Assembly (NCBI GenBank): GCA_017506865.1
Contig: JAFCMP010000490.1
Span: 776,019-840,018 of the forward strand
DNA: 64,000 bases
DNA from: Tribonema minus
Lineage: Eukaryota; Sar; Xanthophyceae; Tribonematales; Tribonemataceae
Direction: 5' to 3'
Below the pieces are notes generated by a model, which worked only from the letters and a program-made list of their open reading frames with translations, did not search any database and was not told the DNA's origin. This document shows, piece after piece, positions 44,161 through 57,469 of the stretch; positions within the stretch are counted from its first letter, which is position 1, and each line of letters begins with the position of its first letter. A program made the position numbers and the translations under genes.

Positions 44161-47100
44161 CTAGAGCCTGGCGTGGGGCGCCTTGAACTGAGCCTCCGTC
44201 ACGCCCTCGCCCATGGCGGACGTGGAGGATATGCCGCCGGTCGCCAGCCTCACCTGCCGATACCATTTTTGGAGGGGGAGGGAGAGGGGGGAGAGGGGGT
44301 GGTAAGGGGGTGGGGTGGGCAGTTGAACAAGGGCTGCATAGCGCGTCACATGCTGCAGCATGGCGACGGAAGGGGAGGGTGAGGGGGGGTGGGGAGGGAT
44401 CGTAGCAGGGCTGCAAAGCATCGTCTGCTGCAGAATGCCAGTCCGTTGCACGCACCAAAACAGCTAGTCCCAGCATGGCTCTGAACTTTGATTTGTGATG
44501 GTGCATGAGCGTAGCTGCACGTTAAAAGTGTCAGACAGTTCAGGAAACCACAAATGCGCCCGACCAGCGCTGGTGCACCTCCAAAGCAAATCTAACGTCC
44601 AGGGGCAGATGATACATGCGTTGATGCTCCATATGTATACGGCAGTCCAGCGCTGATGCACCTCCAAATCTGGCATTTAAGGTACTTTCATGACACATCT
44701 GGAGTACATTTATAAATACATACACACATACCTGCGGTCCATGAGGTCGGCGCCCGACCAGCGCTGATGCTACCAAAAATGGTCATGACACGTACGATAC
44801 ACTCCTAAAGACCTACATATAAGCTGCACTTCCAGGTCTTGCATGTAAGGTACGACAATTTTAGTCAGCTAGCTACATACATACATACATAGCTGACGGT
44901 CCATGGATCGGCGCCCGACCAGCCCGTACTTCCAAATCCGGCATCGAGAGGTGTGATACCTGATACTTACACGTGAATACACATTAAGAGTGAATACACA
45001 ACCAGTGTGTGTCAGTTAGGCCGTAGGTACTTTCATGACACATTTGGACTACATGTAGAAGTATACATACATATCTGGCAACTAATGAGGTCGGCGCCTG
45101 ACCAGCACTTACCTCCAAATCCGGCATTAACATGTGTGAAACCTTCATATTTGCACTTGGACACAAGTAAATGCTGGAAGTCCAGCGTTTAGGGGTGCAT
45201 TTAGTCAGTTACGTACTGACATACATACATACCTGGCGGTCCATGAGGTCGGCGCCCGACCAGCGCTGGTGCGTAAGCAAGTCCACCTGCTCCGCCCTCT
45301 CCTGGCGCTGCACGAGGTCCACGTACTTGATGATGCCGTGCTGGCCGTACTCCTGTTGAAGTTCACATTGAAGATCACAGCGACAAGAGGGAGGCAGACT
45401 GTCAGAGCTTGAGCGAATGCGCTGCGTTGCATGTGCTGCTGCAATGAACACCTACAGGCGATTGTACTGGGCGCTGCACGATGAGAGTGTACGCAGGCAT
45501 GCTACGCGTTCTGAGCAGGTGTTTGTGTGCACAATGTCATATGCTGAGCGGCGTGATGAGGCACAGCAGCGCTCGCCCTGGCAACGCTGGATGGGCGTGC
45601 GTACTTGGCAATACATGTGCAGTCCTACACAGTAGGCTGAGCACTGTAATGGGGCATAGCAGCACTGACCCTCGAAAGGTGCACACTGACAAGGCCATTG
45701 CTACAGAAGGTATAGTCTAGCATTTCGAGAAAGAACTTCGCAATACATGGTGAGCAAATTCATGCGCAGTCGTATGCGGTTTGCTGAGCAGTGTAGTGGG
45801 GCGCAGTGTAGCGGGATGCATCAGCGCTCACCCTCGAGAGGCGCGCAGTGATGAGGCCGTCGGCGTGGAAGCCCGCCAGTGTGATGAACTGGAAGACATA
45901 GCCCAGCTGGCCGAGGTCGCGGTTGAAGGACGCCATCTGCGCCTCCGTCATGCCCGCCTGATGAAGCGAATGAGTCAGTGAGTGAGTCAGTCAAGTCAGT
46001 GAGTGAGGGAGTATGTCAGTGAATAGGGTTGTGTTAACGAACGCCATCTGCGCCTGAAGAAGCGAGCGAGCCACACTTGCTCACTGAAGCGAGCGAGTCA
46101 GTCAGTGAGTGAGTCGGTAAGGGTTGAGTTGAGGATGCCATCTGCGGCTCCGCATGCCAGTCTGGTCAAGCGAGCGAGTCTGTGAGTAAGTGAGTAAATT
46201 GGGTGAGCAGGGCGACTTGAAGGGCGTCATCTGCGTGTCCGCCTGATGAAGTCAGCGAGTGAGCGAGTGAGTGGATTGAGTTGGGTTGAGCTGAAGGACG
46301 CCATCCATTTGACATACGTGACTTGCCAAACTCAGCTCACACAACACAAACTACTGCAACACCACTAACCGAGCCCCAATCTAGGGAGGGGCGACATGCT
46401 GCAGGAGCGCAATTGAAGCGGAAACTCCCCATAAATTCTGCTGATGTGCTTACTTCAGAGTAGTAGTTACTTCAACAGTATACTTTAAGTACGTTGAAAC
46501 AAGCACACTGAGCAGCGCCACTCACAAGAGTCCCAGTCGAAGGAGGGGGACAGGATGCACGCGAGCATCTGGTGAGGGACCGGTGTGAACTCCGTCAATG
46601 TGCTAACTTCAAGGGTAGTGGGTACTTCAACAGCATACTTCAGGTATGCACATAGAAATAAGCACCATTGCACGCAACTTACCGAGTCCCAGGTAAAGGA
46701 AGAAGACATGTTGTAGACAAGTATCTGGTGGGGGAATGCCTCGTGCACGCCGTCGATCAAATATAGTAGTTACTTCAAGTATGTTGAAAAAAGCACCATT
46801 TGAACACAACTCCAAGTATGTTGGAAAAAGCACCACTTGAACGCAACTCACCGAGTCCAGTTGAAGGACGGGGACAGGTTGTAGACGAGCATCTGGCGGG
46901 GGAACGCCTCGTGCACTCCGTTGACAAGTGGTTATGTCAATTTTGAGATACTTCAACAGTATACTTCAAGTACATACACAGCCCACTTGAAGCCAACAAG
47001 CACTTAAACGCAACTCACCGAGTCCCAGTTGAAGGAGGGGGACAGGTTGTAGGCGAGCATCTGGCGGGGGAACGCCTCGTGCACGCCGTCGATCAAATGC

Positions 47101-50100
47101 AATAGGTACTTCAACTGTATACTTCAAGTACATAGAAACAAGCTCAAACTCACCGAGTCCCAATTGAAGGAGGGGGACAGGTTGTAGGCGAGCATCTGGC
47201 GGGGGAATGCCTCGTGCACGCCGTGCGCAAACTGGCGCGCCTCCTCCAGGATGGGCTTGGCAGTCTCCATCCACAGCAGATCCGCGTGCGGAGCAAAGGC
47301 CCTGAGGGGGGGTGAGCAAAGCCCAACGAGTGAGCGCCAGAGCAGATAGACAAGGGGATCCTTGGGTGACTGATGTCCGATAACCATGCGTGGATGCAAC
47401 ATCTGATCTCCGATAATGTGGGCCTGGCAGAGGGACAGGGTATCAAAGCACAGACTACAGAAAAAACGAAACATTCGTTTGTAGCGCTGCAATCTCAGAC
47501 ATCCAACAAGTAATCAGCACGGAAACCTCAAACGCGCGCTCTAACTGTATGTGCCACCGCAGATCGTGCTGCTCTCCCCCCCGACCTAACCTGCGGCTTT
47601 CCTGCGCTCAGCGCGCTCACTGCAAGTTGTTCACTTCAACTTGAAGATGAACAAACCTGACGTGCGTCACGCAGTAGTCCACGCCGCCACGGACCATGTG
47701 CTCACTTCGCCTTGGCTTTGAATAGAATGACATGCAAGCCTGCTCGCCTCGCCTGCCCGCCTCAACTGATGTTTGAACCTAATGGTAACTTTAACTTGAC
47801 AATGGAGCACCTGGCGCGCGCCATGCAGTAGTCCACACCGCCGCGGACCTTGTAGTAGACCACTTCAACTTGATGTTGACAATGATTAACTTCAACAAAA
47901 TGATTAACTTCAACAGCGGAGTGTACCTGGCACGCGCCACGCAGTAGTCCACGCCGCCGCGGACCTTGTAGTAAACCACTTCAACTTGATGTTGACAATG
48001 ATAAACTTCAACAAAATGATTGACTTCAACAGCGGAGCATACCTGGCGCGCGCCACGCAGTAGTCCACGCCGCCGCGGACCTTGTAGTAGCCCTCCCTGG
48101 AGCGCGGCGCCTCCCAGTCAAAGTGAGGCAGCTTGGCGGGGCCACCCAGGAGCTGCGCAGCAAGGGCCCTGAAAAATGAAGAAAAAAGCTATTAGTATGC
48201 AATCATGAGTTCAACCGTTGTACACCGTCTTTCTTCCTTCGAAAATGCCGTGGGCCTCTTTGAAAGGCCTTGCGTTAAGTCAAGCAACAAAAGCTCCTTG
48301 CTGCAGCAGACACCGCGCCACGACTCAGCATTGGGCACAGCTGCACTGCGACAAAACCGAGGCAGCAGTTGACCGCAAGTGCGGCATCTGAAGTCAACAG
48401 CGTGTATGGCGTGAGAATGCAAGAGGCTGTGTTTATATTCGTCGGTAGAGCTGGTCCATGATTTGCTTTCTGCCGTAACCAGTGGGAGTGATAGCAGCAG
48501 AATGCTGGCTCGCCAAGATTGAAGGCCCTGCAATGACCAAGATGGAGGGCCTGCATGCGCCAGCAGCACACAACAACTCCAGCCGCGGGCTAACGACTAC
48601 TCAAGCTTGCCTATGTACGTGCCTGTTGAAGAATGAGCCGGCGACGTGTGCTGCGATCAGTAGCAGGTCAACGGTACTCTGTACCGGAGCCATGGTGAAG
48701 GCGAGCACCATAACGCCCACTTCATCGCGCGCGCATTCTCACAACTTTTTTGGGCCACAACTTCAAGTTCAAGATCAGGTTCAGGAGACACAGTGAGCGC
48801 CGAGATGCCTCACCTGGCCTGGTCGTGGCCGAGCGTGTAGGCCTTGCTGGCCCAGTGCTTGAGGCGCGTCTGGGCGTCCGGCAGGCCGGAGCACTCAATG
48901 GCGCGGGCCACGGCCTGGCGTAGCAAGCAGGGGTGATTGACGCGCGTGTCAGCTACATGTAGCTGCACATAGCTAGGATGGTCGCAATGGGCAGTTGCAC
49001 GTGATTCCTAGAACTGTACTAGGTACAGGATAACTGTACCAAGTACAGTAGCACTGGCGGGCCACGGCCTGGCGTAGCAAGCAAGGGCGATTGATGCGCG
49101 TGTCAGCTACATGTAGCTGTGTTGGCGGCAGATGACTATCATGGTTGCAGCCGGCAGTTGCACATGAAAATGGTACTAGAACTGACAGGCCGTCGCCTGG
49201 CGGAGGAGCAAGGGGGGTTGACTGATAATACGCGGGCGACGGCCTGGCGTAGCAAGCAGGGGTAATTGATGCGCGTGTCAGCTGTGTTGGCGGCACATAG
49301 CTATGGTGGTGACAACCGGCAGTTGCGCACGTTTGTTCAAACTGATGCTACAACTGACAGGCCGTGGCCTGGTGGATGAGCAAGGGGGGATTGACTCATA
49401 TAGTTAGCTACGACGATGACGGCGGCGACCGGCAGTGCCGATGCGTCCAAACGCATGCAAAATGCTAAGCACACCAATCGAGGGTCTGCCACGCAGAAAT
49501 AGCTGTGCCGTGTATGCACAGCTATAATGGCGGTGACTGGCGGGTGAGGTTACTACCGTGAAAGCTGGGGTTAGGGTTGGATAGCGCTGACGCATGCACC
49601 ACCCGCCCGCGTTGAAGAGGCGCGCGATATGAAACGATGCGATACGATACGATGCACCTGAGCACTGCTGGCGCACTTGACAAAAGAGCACATTGGCCCT
49701 TTCCAGAACGCATTACGAGCGGACCAGCATACCCTTATTGGCAGGATAGATCGCAGCAACGTTCTGTCATGATGACTCCCAGCAGAAAGCTGCTGGCACT
49801 GGGGCCATGGCGTACTGACGCTTCTGCAGGATGAAGCGCTTCAGAAGCTGGGGTCACGGCGCACTCACGTCCCCCACTTCGCAGCGGGCGCGCGATACGA
49901 TGCAACTGAGCGCTGCTGCTGCACTCACCTCGGGGTAGCGCATCAGTCCGGCGCTGGCGGTCCACTCCTTGGCAATGTCGTTCACCTTGTCCGCGCTGGC
50001 GCCGGCGGCAGCAGCAGCGCTCATCACCTCGTTGACGGGCCTGCGTGATGACCAAGTTGAAGATGGAGTGCGAGAATCAGCTGCGCAACACGGGGATGCT

Positions 50101-53100
50101 GCAGAGTCCGACGCATGCAGTTGATGTGTTGGTGGCGCCGAGGATGGAGAGGTGGTCGCGTGGTTCAGTCTGGCTGTTTAAGCAGCGAGGCGACCTCGGC
50201 GTAAACTTCAAGTCACACACTTCAAGTCTTCCAAAGCACAACTTCACCTGAGGTTGGGGTTGGTGGCGCCGAGAATGAAGGGGTGGTCGCGCGGGTCGAT
50301 GTTGCTGTCCAGCAGCGAGGCGGCCTCGGCGTCGGTGCGCGCCACGATGACCGTGTCCGTGCCCATGATGTCCGCCTGCAGGCGCGCCGCCACCAGCCTG
50401 TCGCAGTGCTCCTGCATGCTCACCAGCACCTGCAACGGGCGGCGCAGCGGCGGAGGCGGAGTTAGTTAGCGGCACGTACGAGAATGAAAGTAAGAGTAGC
50501 AACAAAGTGGCAGCGGCGTGACGCAGTGCTCCGGCGCAGCGGCGAAGACGGAGTAAGTTTGTAGCGCGTACGAGAATGATCATGATAGTACCGACGAAGT
50601 GGCAGCGGCCTGTCGCAGTGCTCCTGCATGCTCACCAGCACCTGCGACGGACGGCGCAGCAGTGCGCAGCGGAGGCGAAGGGAGTTGGTGGCGCCTATGA
50701 GAAATCATAACAATGATACTTCTAGGAGCGACGGAAGTGGAGGCGCTCGCGTACGCAAACGAGGGCATTTCAAATCAGACGCCGGCGGACGCGCTCTTGC
50801 ACGTCGGCAAAACGTGCGCCACAGCCGACCTCACGCTGAAAAGCAGCACCGGGTTTCGAAGCGAAAGTCCTCCGCGTATCCCCAGACGAGTCCGCCACCG
50901 CCGCCTACACCTGCAGGCACGGAGGTTCTGAAAGCGTCTTTTATGCACACTGCAGCAGCGCTCGACTCCGCGTCATCAGCGCTCTACGCCGCAAGCATCC
51001 TGCCGTCCACGAGCCCGCACGCGCCCGCGCGTGCTGACCCCGCCCTTCGCGCGTGCAAAACACGTGCGTTCCGATCACGCCCGCTGAGCGCGCGCCGTGC
51101 GACCGGCAGCAGCGCTCAGGCGACGAAGCGGGGCGGCGCGCGACGCCGATAAATTCGAGCCGTCGCCGCGCGGTGCACAACATGTGAATCACCATGCCAT
51201 ATGATACCATTTATTCGCATGTGCGATACCCCTGTAACACGCACCATGTCTAGTTACTGCAGGCTGTAGAGCACAACAAAGTCTGCGCTCCGCTCCGAGC
51301 GTACCTTGCCGCCCATGTGGCCGCACTTCAAGCTATTGCCACATGCTGCACGACACCCAGATCACCGTACCATATGCTGACATATGCAATACACGCGCGG
51401 CCCACGTGGACGCACTTCGAGCTTGTTGCCACACGCCGCACAGCATCTAGACCGCCGTGCCATCCGCTGACGTACTTCTACGCAATACGCCATGCGCTGC
51501 AAGACATCTGAAAAACCATGCCGTACGCTGACATGCGCGACACGCGTGGCGCAGCGAACCTTGCCGCCCATGTGGCCGCACCTCAAGCCGTTGAGACGCG
51601 CTGCACGACATCTGGATCACCGTACTACCATTTGCTGACACACAACGTCTTCCTGCAATGTGTCAATGTCAACGCCAAATCCATCCAGAAGTGGATCATT
51701 CTCAATGTTTGGATTACCACCAGGACTTCCATGCGATACGCGCGCGGCGCGGCGCACCTTGCCGCCCATGTGCCCGCACTTCAAGCCCGTTGACACGTGC
51801 TGCACGGCATCTGAATCACTGTGCCATATGCTGACATAAGCAATATGCCACGCGCTGCAAGACATCTGAAACACCGTGCCATACCCTAACATACACGATA
51901 CGCGCGGCGCGGCGCACCTTGCCGCCCATGTGCCCACACTTCTTGGTGCCGGGCTTCTGGTCCTCAAAGTGTATGCCCGCGGCGCCCGCCTCCACAAACA
52001 TCTTGGTGAGCTTCATGACAGCCGTGAGGCCGCCGTGGCCCGTGTCGCCGTCCGCGACCATGGGCCGCAGGTAGTCCACGGGCGCGCCCGCCGCGGCGCG
52101 CTCTGCGGGCGTCATGCGCTGGCGCTCCTCCCTCTGCGTGAGCGGCAGCGTGCACGGCTCAATGTGAGATGAAACTCTGGGTGCAATACGTCTTTGGCCG
52201 ATGATTGTCAACAGCAGGTGAGACAACGGGCGCACCCGCCGCGGCGTGCTCCGCGGCCGTCATGCGCTGGCGCTCCTCCCTCTGCAATGCGGCGCACACA
52301 GCAACGGCAAACTGGCAAGTTGGTCTTGGGTCAAGGCCAGAGGGGTGTGCGTGTGTGTGCGGTGGCGGGGTTCTCAATATTGAAGTTTGGGTGCAGGTAG
52401 TCCACGGGCGCACCCGCCGCGGCGCGCTCTGCGGGCGCCATGCGCTGGCGCTCCTCCCTCTGCGTTAAGAGCGGCAAGTCTATGTTGCGTCAGATGGTAG
52501 CGCTGTTGGGATTGAAGGTTTAGAAGGCAGGCGCCTCATAAGTGCCACTCTCGTCTTTGGCGAGTAACCATTAAAAAGTAACAGGAATTACGCACCAAGG
52601 AACCATAGGCGCAAGAATGGTCGACGGGCGCGCCCGTAGTGGCGCGCTCCGCGGGCATCATGCGCTAACGTTCCTCCCTTTGCATTAAGAGGCGGCATGT
52701 CTGTGTGTGTGGACGATAGCGCTCTTGGACATGAAGGTTCAGAGGGGGGGGCGCCTGATTAGTAAGTGCTCAACGCGACATGTAGCTCTTGGTGCAATGC
52801 ACAACTTTGGCCGATGCTAGTCAGCAGGGACCCCGTCAGGGGCGTGCTGTATGTGTCTCTGCACCACAATGAAATGAATGGAAGTACAAGGACAGCTTTG
52901 GCGCAAGGAGTACATGACCGCAGAGCGAACTGTGAGCTCATGAATGCGCGTTGCGCAAATCGCACACACTTCTAAGACGTGTCTGAGCGTCAACTTCAAG
53001 TTGCAGTCTGCACGCTGCAAAGCAAAGCGGGGCATGCATACATATCCATACGTACCTGGCGGCGGTCGTGGTGGCGCTGGGCGCGGAAGAGCTGGTCCAC

Positions 53101-56059
53101 TTTCTGCAAACACACAACAGCGCGGCGGCAACGCGATATGCGGGTCATGTCCTGTGGAGAGTTGCCATGTTGTCTGCCGACAATAATCAGGTCTGGCTGC
53201 ACTCATGACTTGGCTTTCTGAGACAATCGCGCTCTCCATGCGGACGCAACACCAGGGTTAACCGCCTGCTCACGTAGCCCTGATTCACTGCTCACGTGGC
53301 TCTGATTCACTTGCGTGTTGACAACTTTCGTTGGTGGATAATTCATGCGCCGATCTGTTCCTGCAATGTGTTGAACTGATTAAAGTAACCGCAGCCGATA
53401 CACCGAGCAGATGCATGTTGCAACAGGGCGTCTTCAATTCACCGCAGTTGTCGTGTGGGAACGATCAGGTGCGAGCGCATGCTCACGAGGGCAGCTGGCT
53501 GATTCACATCTGCTGGCAACCTAGGGATTGACTACACGGCTTGGCGTGCTCCCATGCTTCTAACTGCGCGGCGCAGGGGTTAAGGTTTGCCCAAACTTTG
53601 TATACACACACATGTACATATATACTTCAAAGTATATATACAAACAAACAAACAGCGTTTCATCTCGTTTGCCTTCGCGCCTGATGCAGGCATGGGCGCC
53701 GATGCTGCGACAATGCCACCATCGGCTACAGGCGTTTACAGGCGGTTGGTTGCACCAGCAGTTACGCCACTACGGCTCACCCTCGGCACAGTGTCCATGG
53801 GGTAGTCCGCAAAGTCCGGCCTGCGCAGCGCACACGGCAATAAAGGGCGAGCCGTGGACTTGAGGACTTTTAAGGACCGCGAGCACAAGGGCGGTGGAGT
53901 ACACGCGCGCGCATTGACACACACAACAAATCGTGTGCGCGATGTTGTACTTTAAAGTACTTGTATTCTGCAGTTGTCGCGAGCTACCAGACTAGTTTCT
54001 GATCGCTGCGCGCCATACACACCCAGCTAGTGTCCAGACTGAGGAGCACTCAAATGTAGGTAGATGCAGACTGTGGGTGCACCAGTGAAAGTGAAGCGCA
54101 GACTAGATATTCAAATGCGCCTTCCCGCAGACAAAGACCTGAGCTGATGCATTTGCACAACCTCTGCTGCATCTCATGCAGGTATGCAGGTATGTACCGC
54201 GTGGCCACAAGCGTAATGCTGAAGCGTAATTGCTGAACCAGAGCTCTGCGCAAGTGCCGGTACCGTTGACATCATCTCTATGTGCTCACAAAACGACTGT
54301 TGCACATGTGCACTTCATCGTATAACACTTCAAGCAGAAGAGTTGACACTATATATATACATAACCTCCGCTGCACCAACACCGGTCGGCCAAGGACTCA
54401 CCCCGGCTCGTTGTTGCTGGCGGCGGTGCTGGAGCACTGCCATCCACTGACGTACACCGTCTTGAGGTGGGGCGCCATCTCGATCACCTGCACACATCAC
54501 AGAGGAAACAAATCCACACAGTGGCAACATCAAATCCACTGCTTGAGCTTGTGCACTTTGTTTACAAAATTGAAGACAGTGTGACGGTGCTGGAGCACTG
54601 CCATCCACCAACGTACACCGTCTTGAGGTGGGGTGCCATCTCAATCACCTGTGCGCAACGCAATGGAAATTGCTTCAGCTCGTGCACTTTGATTACAAAT
54701 TTGAAGAAAGCAGCGAGACAAGTGTCGACATCACAGGCGGAGGGATTCAATTCATAAGGCAATGGACTTTGCTTGCAAGCTCATGCACTTTGTGTACAAA
54801 TTCAGAAGAAATCATCTTGACAAGTGTCGGCGTTAAGCGAACGGACTCGATTCAAAGACACCCTCAAGTGCCGAAGAGAACTAAATTGTGGAAAATGCGT
54901 GCAGGCACTACAGCTGGCGCTTCGAAGCCTCCAGCTTTGATGCGCAACTGCTTAATATTGGCCAATGATGTACGCAGGTACAGGACGTCATGTCACAGTA
55001 TGTACAATGGAAATTTGGCATAGCTCATGATCTTTGGTGCAAAATTTGGATTGCGACTGAAACCACGGTCCTCCATTTATTGGCTGAAGCTGAAATAAAG
55101 CAGACCGCGTTACATAATTCACACCAGAAGATCTGCAGCAGCATTGCCACAGCAAGTTCTAAGTAGTACACTTTCTATAGCCACGAAGAGACAATCAGCA
55201 GGTGATGACCAGAGACGCTGTAGGTATGAAGGAGCGATAGTTGATGCAGGCAGCCCAGGATGTTGATACTGGCATGACGTGCAAGGCTCATCGCGCTCAG
55301 CATTGAACGCGGCGAAGCAACAAGAGGATGTGTGGTTCGCGAAGTGGGCAAAAGCCAGTACACACACGCTACATGATTGTGCGCTCGGGAGAAGATGCAA
55401 TCACAAGGAAAATGATTGGGATAGTGACACCGCAGGAACCGTCGCGTGCAAGGCACGGCCGCAACCGCTACACGTCAACTTCAACATGCCGCCGTCACAG
55501 ATTTGTTTGCCGCACGGCTACTGGCAGGTCAAGCTGCAACAGAAAGCAAACATGGCCCACGTGATGCTGAAATGAATCAGATAGCGTGCTGGCAGCCAGC
55601 ACAGTCTGTTCCAGCGCGCTCATGGGCCTCGCTTCAACTCAAAGTCATCTCAAGCGGATCTCTGCATAAATCAGATCTACAGGCAAACCAGGCGTCCTGG
55701 CGTGCTGTAAATTCCACAATTGAGCAAGGATTGCATGTGAACCATGCACAAGGCTGCTTACATCGTGCCAGCCTCTCAGCACTCACCTGAACAGGGTCCA
55801 GAGCGCCGAAGGTATGGGTGAACCCCTTCCTATCGCGGCAGGCTTCCAGCTCCGCCCACAACTTCTGAGCCATCAGGTTGGAGGCGAAGGTCTCGGGCAG
55901 GGTGCCACGCATGCCCACGGCCTCCTCCGCCGTGTAAGGCCTCTTGGTGTCTCGGAAACGAGGCCCAGACCACCACTGCTTGACACCCGCCACTTCACGT
56001 GCGAACGCATCCATCTCCCTGGGTGCTGTGGGGGCGGAGGAATGGCTGTAGGAGAGCAT
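44161..56059 (-). CDS. ICL1: Isocitrate lyase, complete, with peroxisomal C-terminal signal
   Basis: Cleaves isocitrate to glyoxylate and succinate in the glyoxylate cycle, allowing growth on C2 units from fatty-acid oxidation. Thirteen exons join in phase to 556 residues: 56059-55787, 54487-54402, 53820-53781, 53103-53056, 52133-51918, 50429-50248, 50040-49929, 48914-48814, 48168-48043, 47301-47154, 45957-45832, 45352-45233, 44253-44161. Landmarks: [43 protein letters not shown], the catalytic cysteine in [89 protein letters not shown]. The protein ends HARL; ARL fits the PTS1 consensus, so glyoxysomal or peroxisomal import is inferred. The ATG at 56059 is the best start; an acceptor-like CCACAG inside the first exon leaves an upstream exon possible. 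Confidence 0.96.
44540..47100 (-). repeat. Exon-edge arrays beside the last isocitrate lyase exons
   Basis: Exon 45233-45352: donor-side copies at about 44548, 44645, 44737, 44895 and 45080 (CGCCCGACCAGCGCTG). Exon 45832-45957: acceptor-side copies at about 46038, 46132, 46215 and 46295, each followed by GAGCGAGTCAGTGAGTG-type repeats. Exon 47154-47301: donor-side copies at 46521-46585, 46680-46755, 46847-46920 and 47016-47095. Confidence 0.88.
47670..54660 (-). repeat. Exon-edge arrays beside the central isocitrate lyase exons
   Basis: Exon 48043-48168: 47672-47698, 47815-47862 and 47930-47972. Exon 48814-48914: 49054, 49184, 49226 and 49358. Exon 50248-50429: 50128-50205 and 50598-50665. 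Exon 51918-52133: donor-side near 51300, 51545 and 51750, acceptor-side near 52228, 52396 and 52619. Exon 54402-54487: an almost full copy at 54585-54660. Confidence 0.86.
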
Positions 56060-57469
56060 TTTGCTGCTGGTAGGATGGCACAGAGGTTGCTGCCGTGCTG
56101 GTATTGAGTGTGTGCAAAAGTGTAAGTGCGAACCAAACTTTTCTTTTTGAATTCAGACCTTCAACTTGAAGGGGGAGCATCACCGTACTTGTGTCGCATA
56201 GCACACACTTTTGTAGAAGCTTGTGCAACATCGGTGAAAACCCATGAGTCATCATGTTGCAGGACAATGCGAATTTGGAATATACAGAGACATCTTCCCT
56301 TTATAATTCGCCTCAGATCCCGCGCCATGAAGCACAATATTTTTGTTTACAAACAAGAGCTCTTGTTGTGGCCCTATGTCAATTTAAAGCTGTCTGTTGC
56401 ATGTGAAAGCGTCTGCAGTGATCTTCCATCTGGGTAACAGGGGTTGCAGCCCTGCTCCCATCTACATCACGAACTTCTTTTTGTAATCTGCCTCAATTCT
56501 GACTAGGCACAATGCTCATAGGTGTGAGATTTCGCAACTGACGGGTGCAACACTCTCGGTGTTATTTTTTATCTACAGTATGTAGCATGATTTGCATTAG
56601 TGCCCGAACATGAATTGTTCGGAGTTCAATGAGTTGACACAGACTGTGCAGCATACAAGAGTGCTAGTGCAACGTCAATGCTGACGTCACATACATCAAC
56701 GAGGGTATGAGCCTTAGTACAGAAGGCAGTGAATGTGTACATATATACTGCTCGTTAGCACCGAGAGGTGCGGCAGCACTCGCGGTGGCGCTGATGGTGG
56801 CGAGGGTGCATCAGGCAGCAAGGGGATGGGAGATGCTGGCTGTGAGCAGGAGCTGCGGAGTCGCGTGTGGTGAGGATACGGCTTTGGGCAGCAGCAGGGG
56901 ATATTGGAACATGGGGATACGGATAGCATCAGGGCACACTGTAGATCGTTTGCTTGAACACGCAAGAAAGAGAACCTCGGCCAGGCACGTCAGCGGCGTG
57001 CTTAGGCAAGGAATCGAGGACCGGGCGCCTCTGGCCCAAATGTATACTAGAGGCATAACCGCGGTCCTCCGGCGTTTTCGCTCAAGAGATGGAGACATCG
57101 GCTACGATAGGTGTGGCTCAGACTGGGTGCCGCTGTGTCTGCCCCCCATGAGTCTAGTACAAGCCTGCAACGCAGGGCTCTAAGGGCCCGTCCGATTTTA
57201 GTTTTTTGCATTCTTATCCAACGCATCAAGCCCACCTTGGGGCTGCTATAAATACAAGATCATAAGTACAGAAGGCAGCACTTTGTATTATTTACTGATG
57301 GTGACGTGTAATAGTGCAAGGCAGGTGAGCCTTAGTACAGAAGACGCCACTTTGAATGATCCACTGATGATGACGCAAAATGGTGCAGGCCAGGTGCAGA
57401 AACAGAAAATAGTGCAGGGCAGGTGCATAAACACCAGGCATGAGCACACATACGTTGCTAGAAAGTGTA
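56060..57469. other. Region upstream of isocitrate lyase
   Basis: Presumed promoter side of isocitrate lyase. It contains AGCCTTAGTACAGAAG near 56709 and 57331, AAGTACAGAAGGCAGC near 57265, and repeated GTGCAGG-C-CAGGTGC blocks at 57290-57430. The 158-codon ORF at 56707-57183 has no motif I know. Confidence 0.5.

Noticed and set aside
43593..44506. Overlapping long ORFs on both strands (197 and 262 codons)
   Set aside because: Proline- or glycine-rich low complexity from poly-C runs; only 44161-44253 is coding (last isocitrate lyase exon).
56707..57183. 158-codon plus-strand ORF upstream of isocitrate lyase
   Set aside because: No recognisable domain, and it starts within a locally repeated sequence; kept only as an intergenic note.
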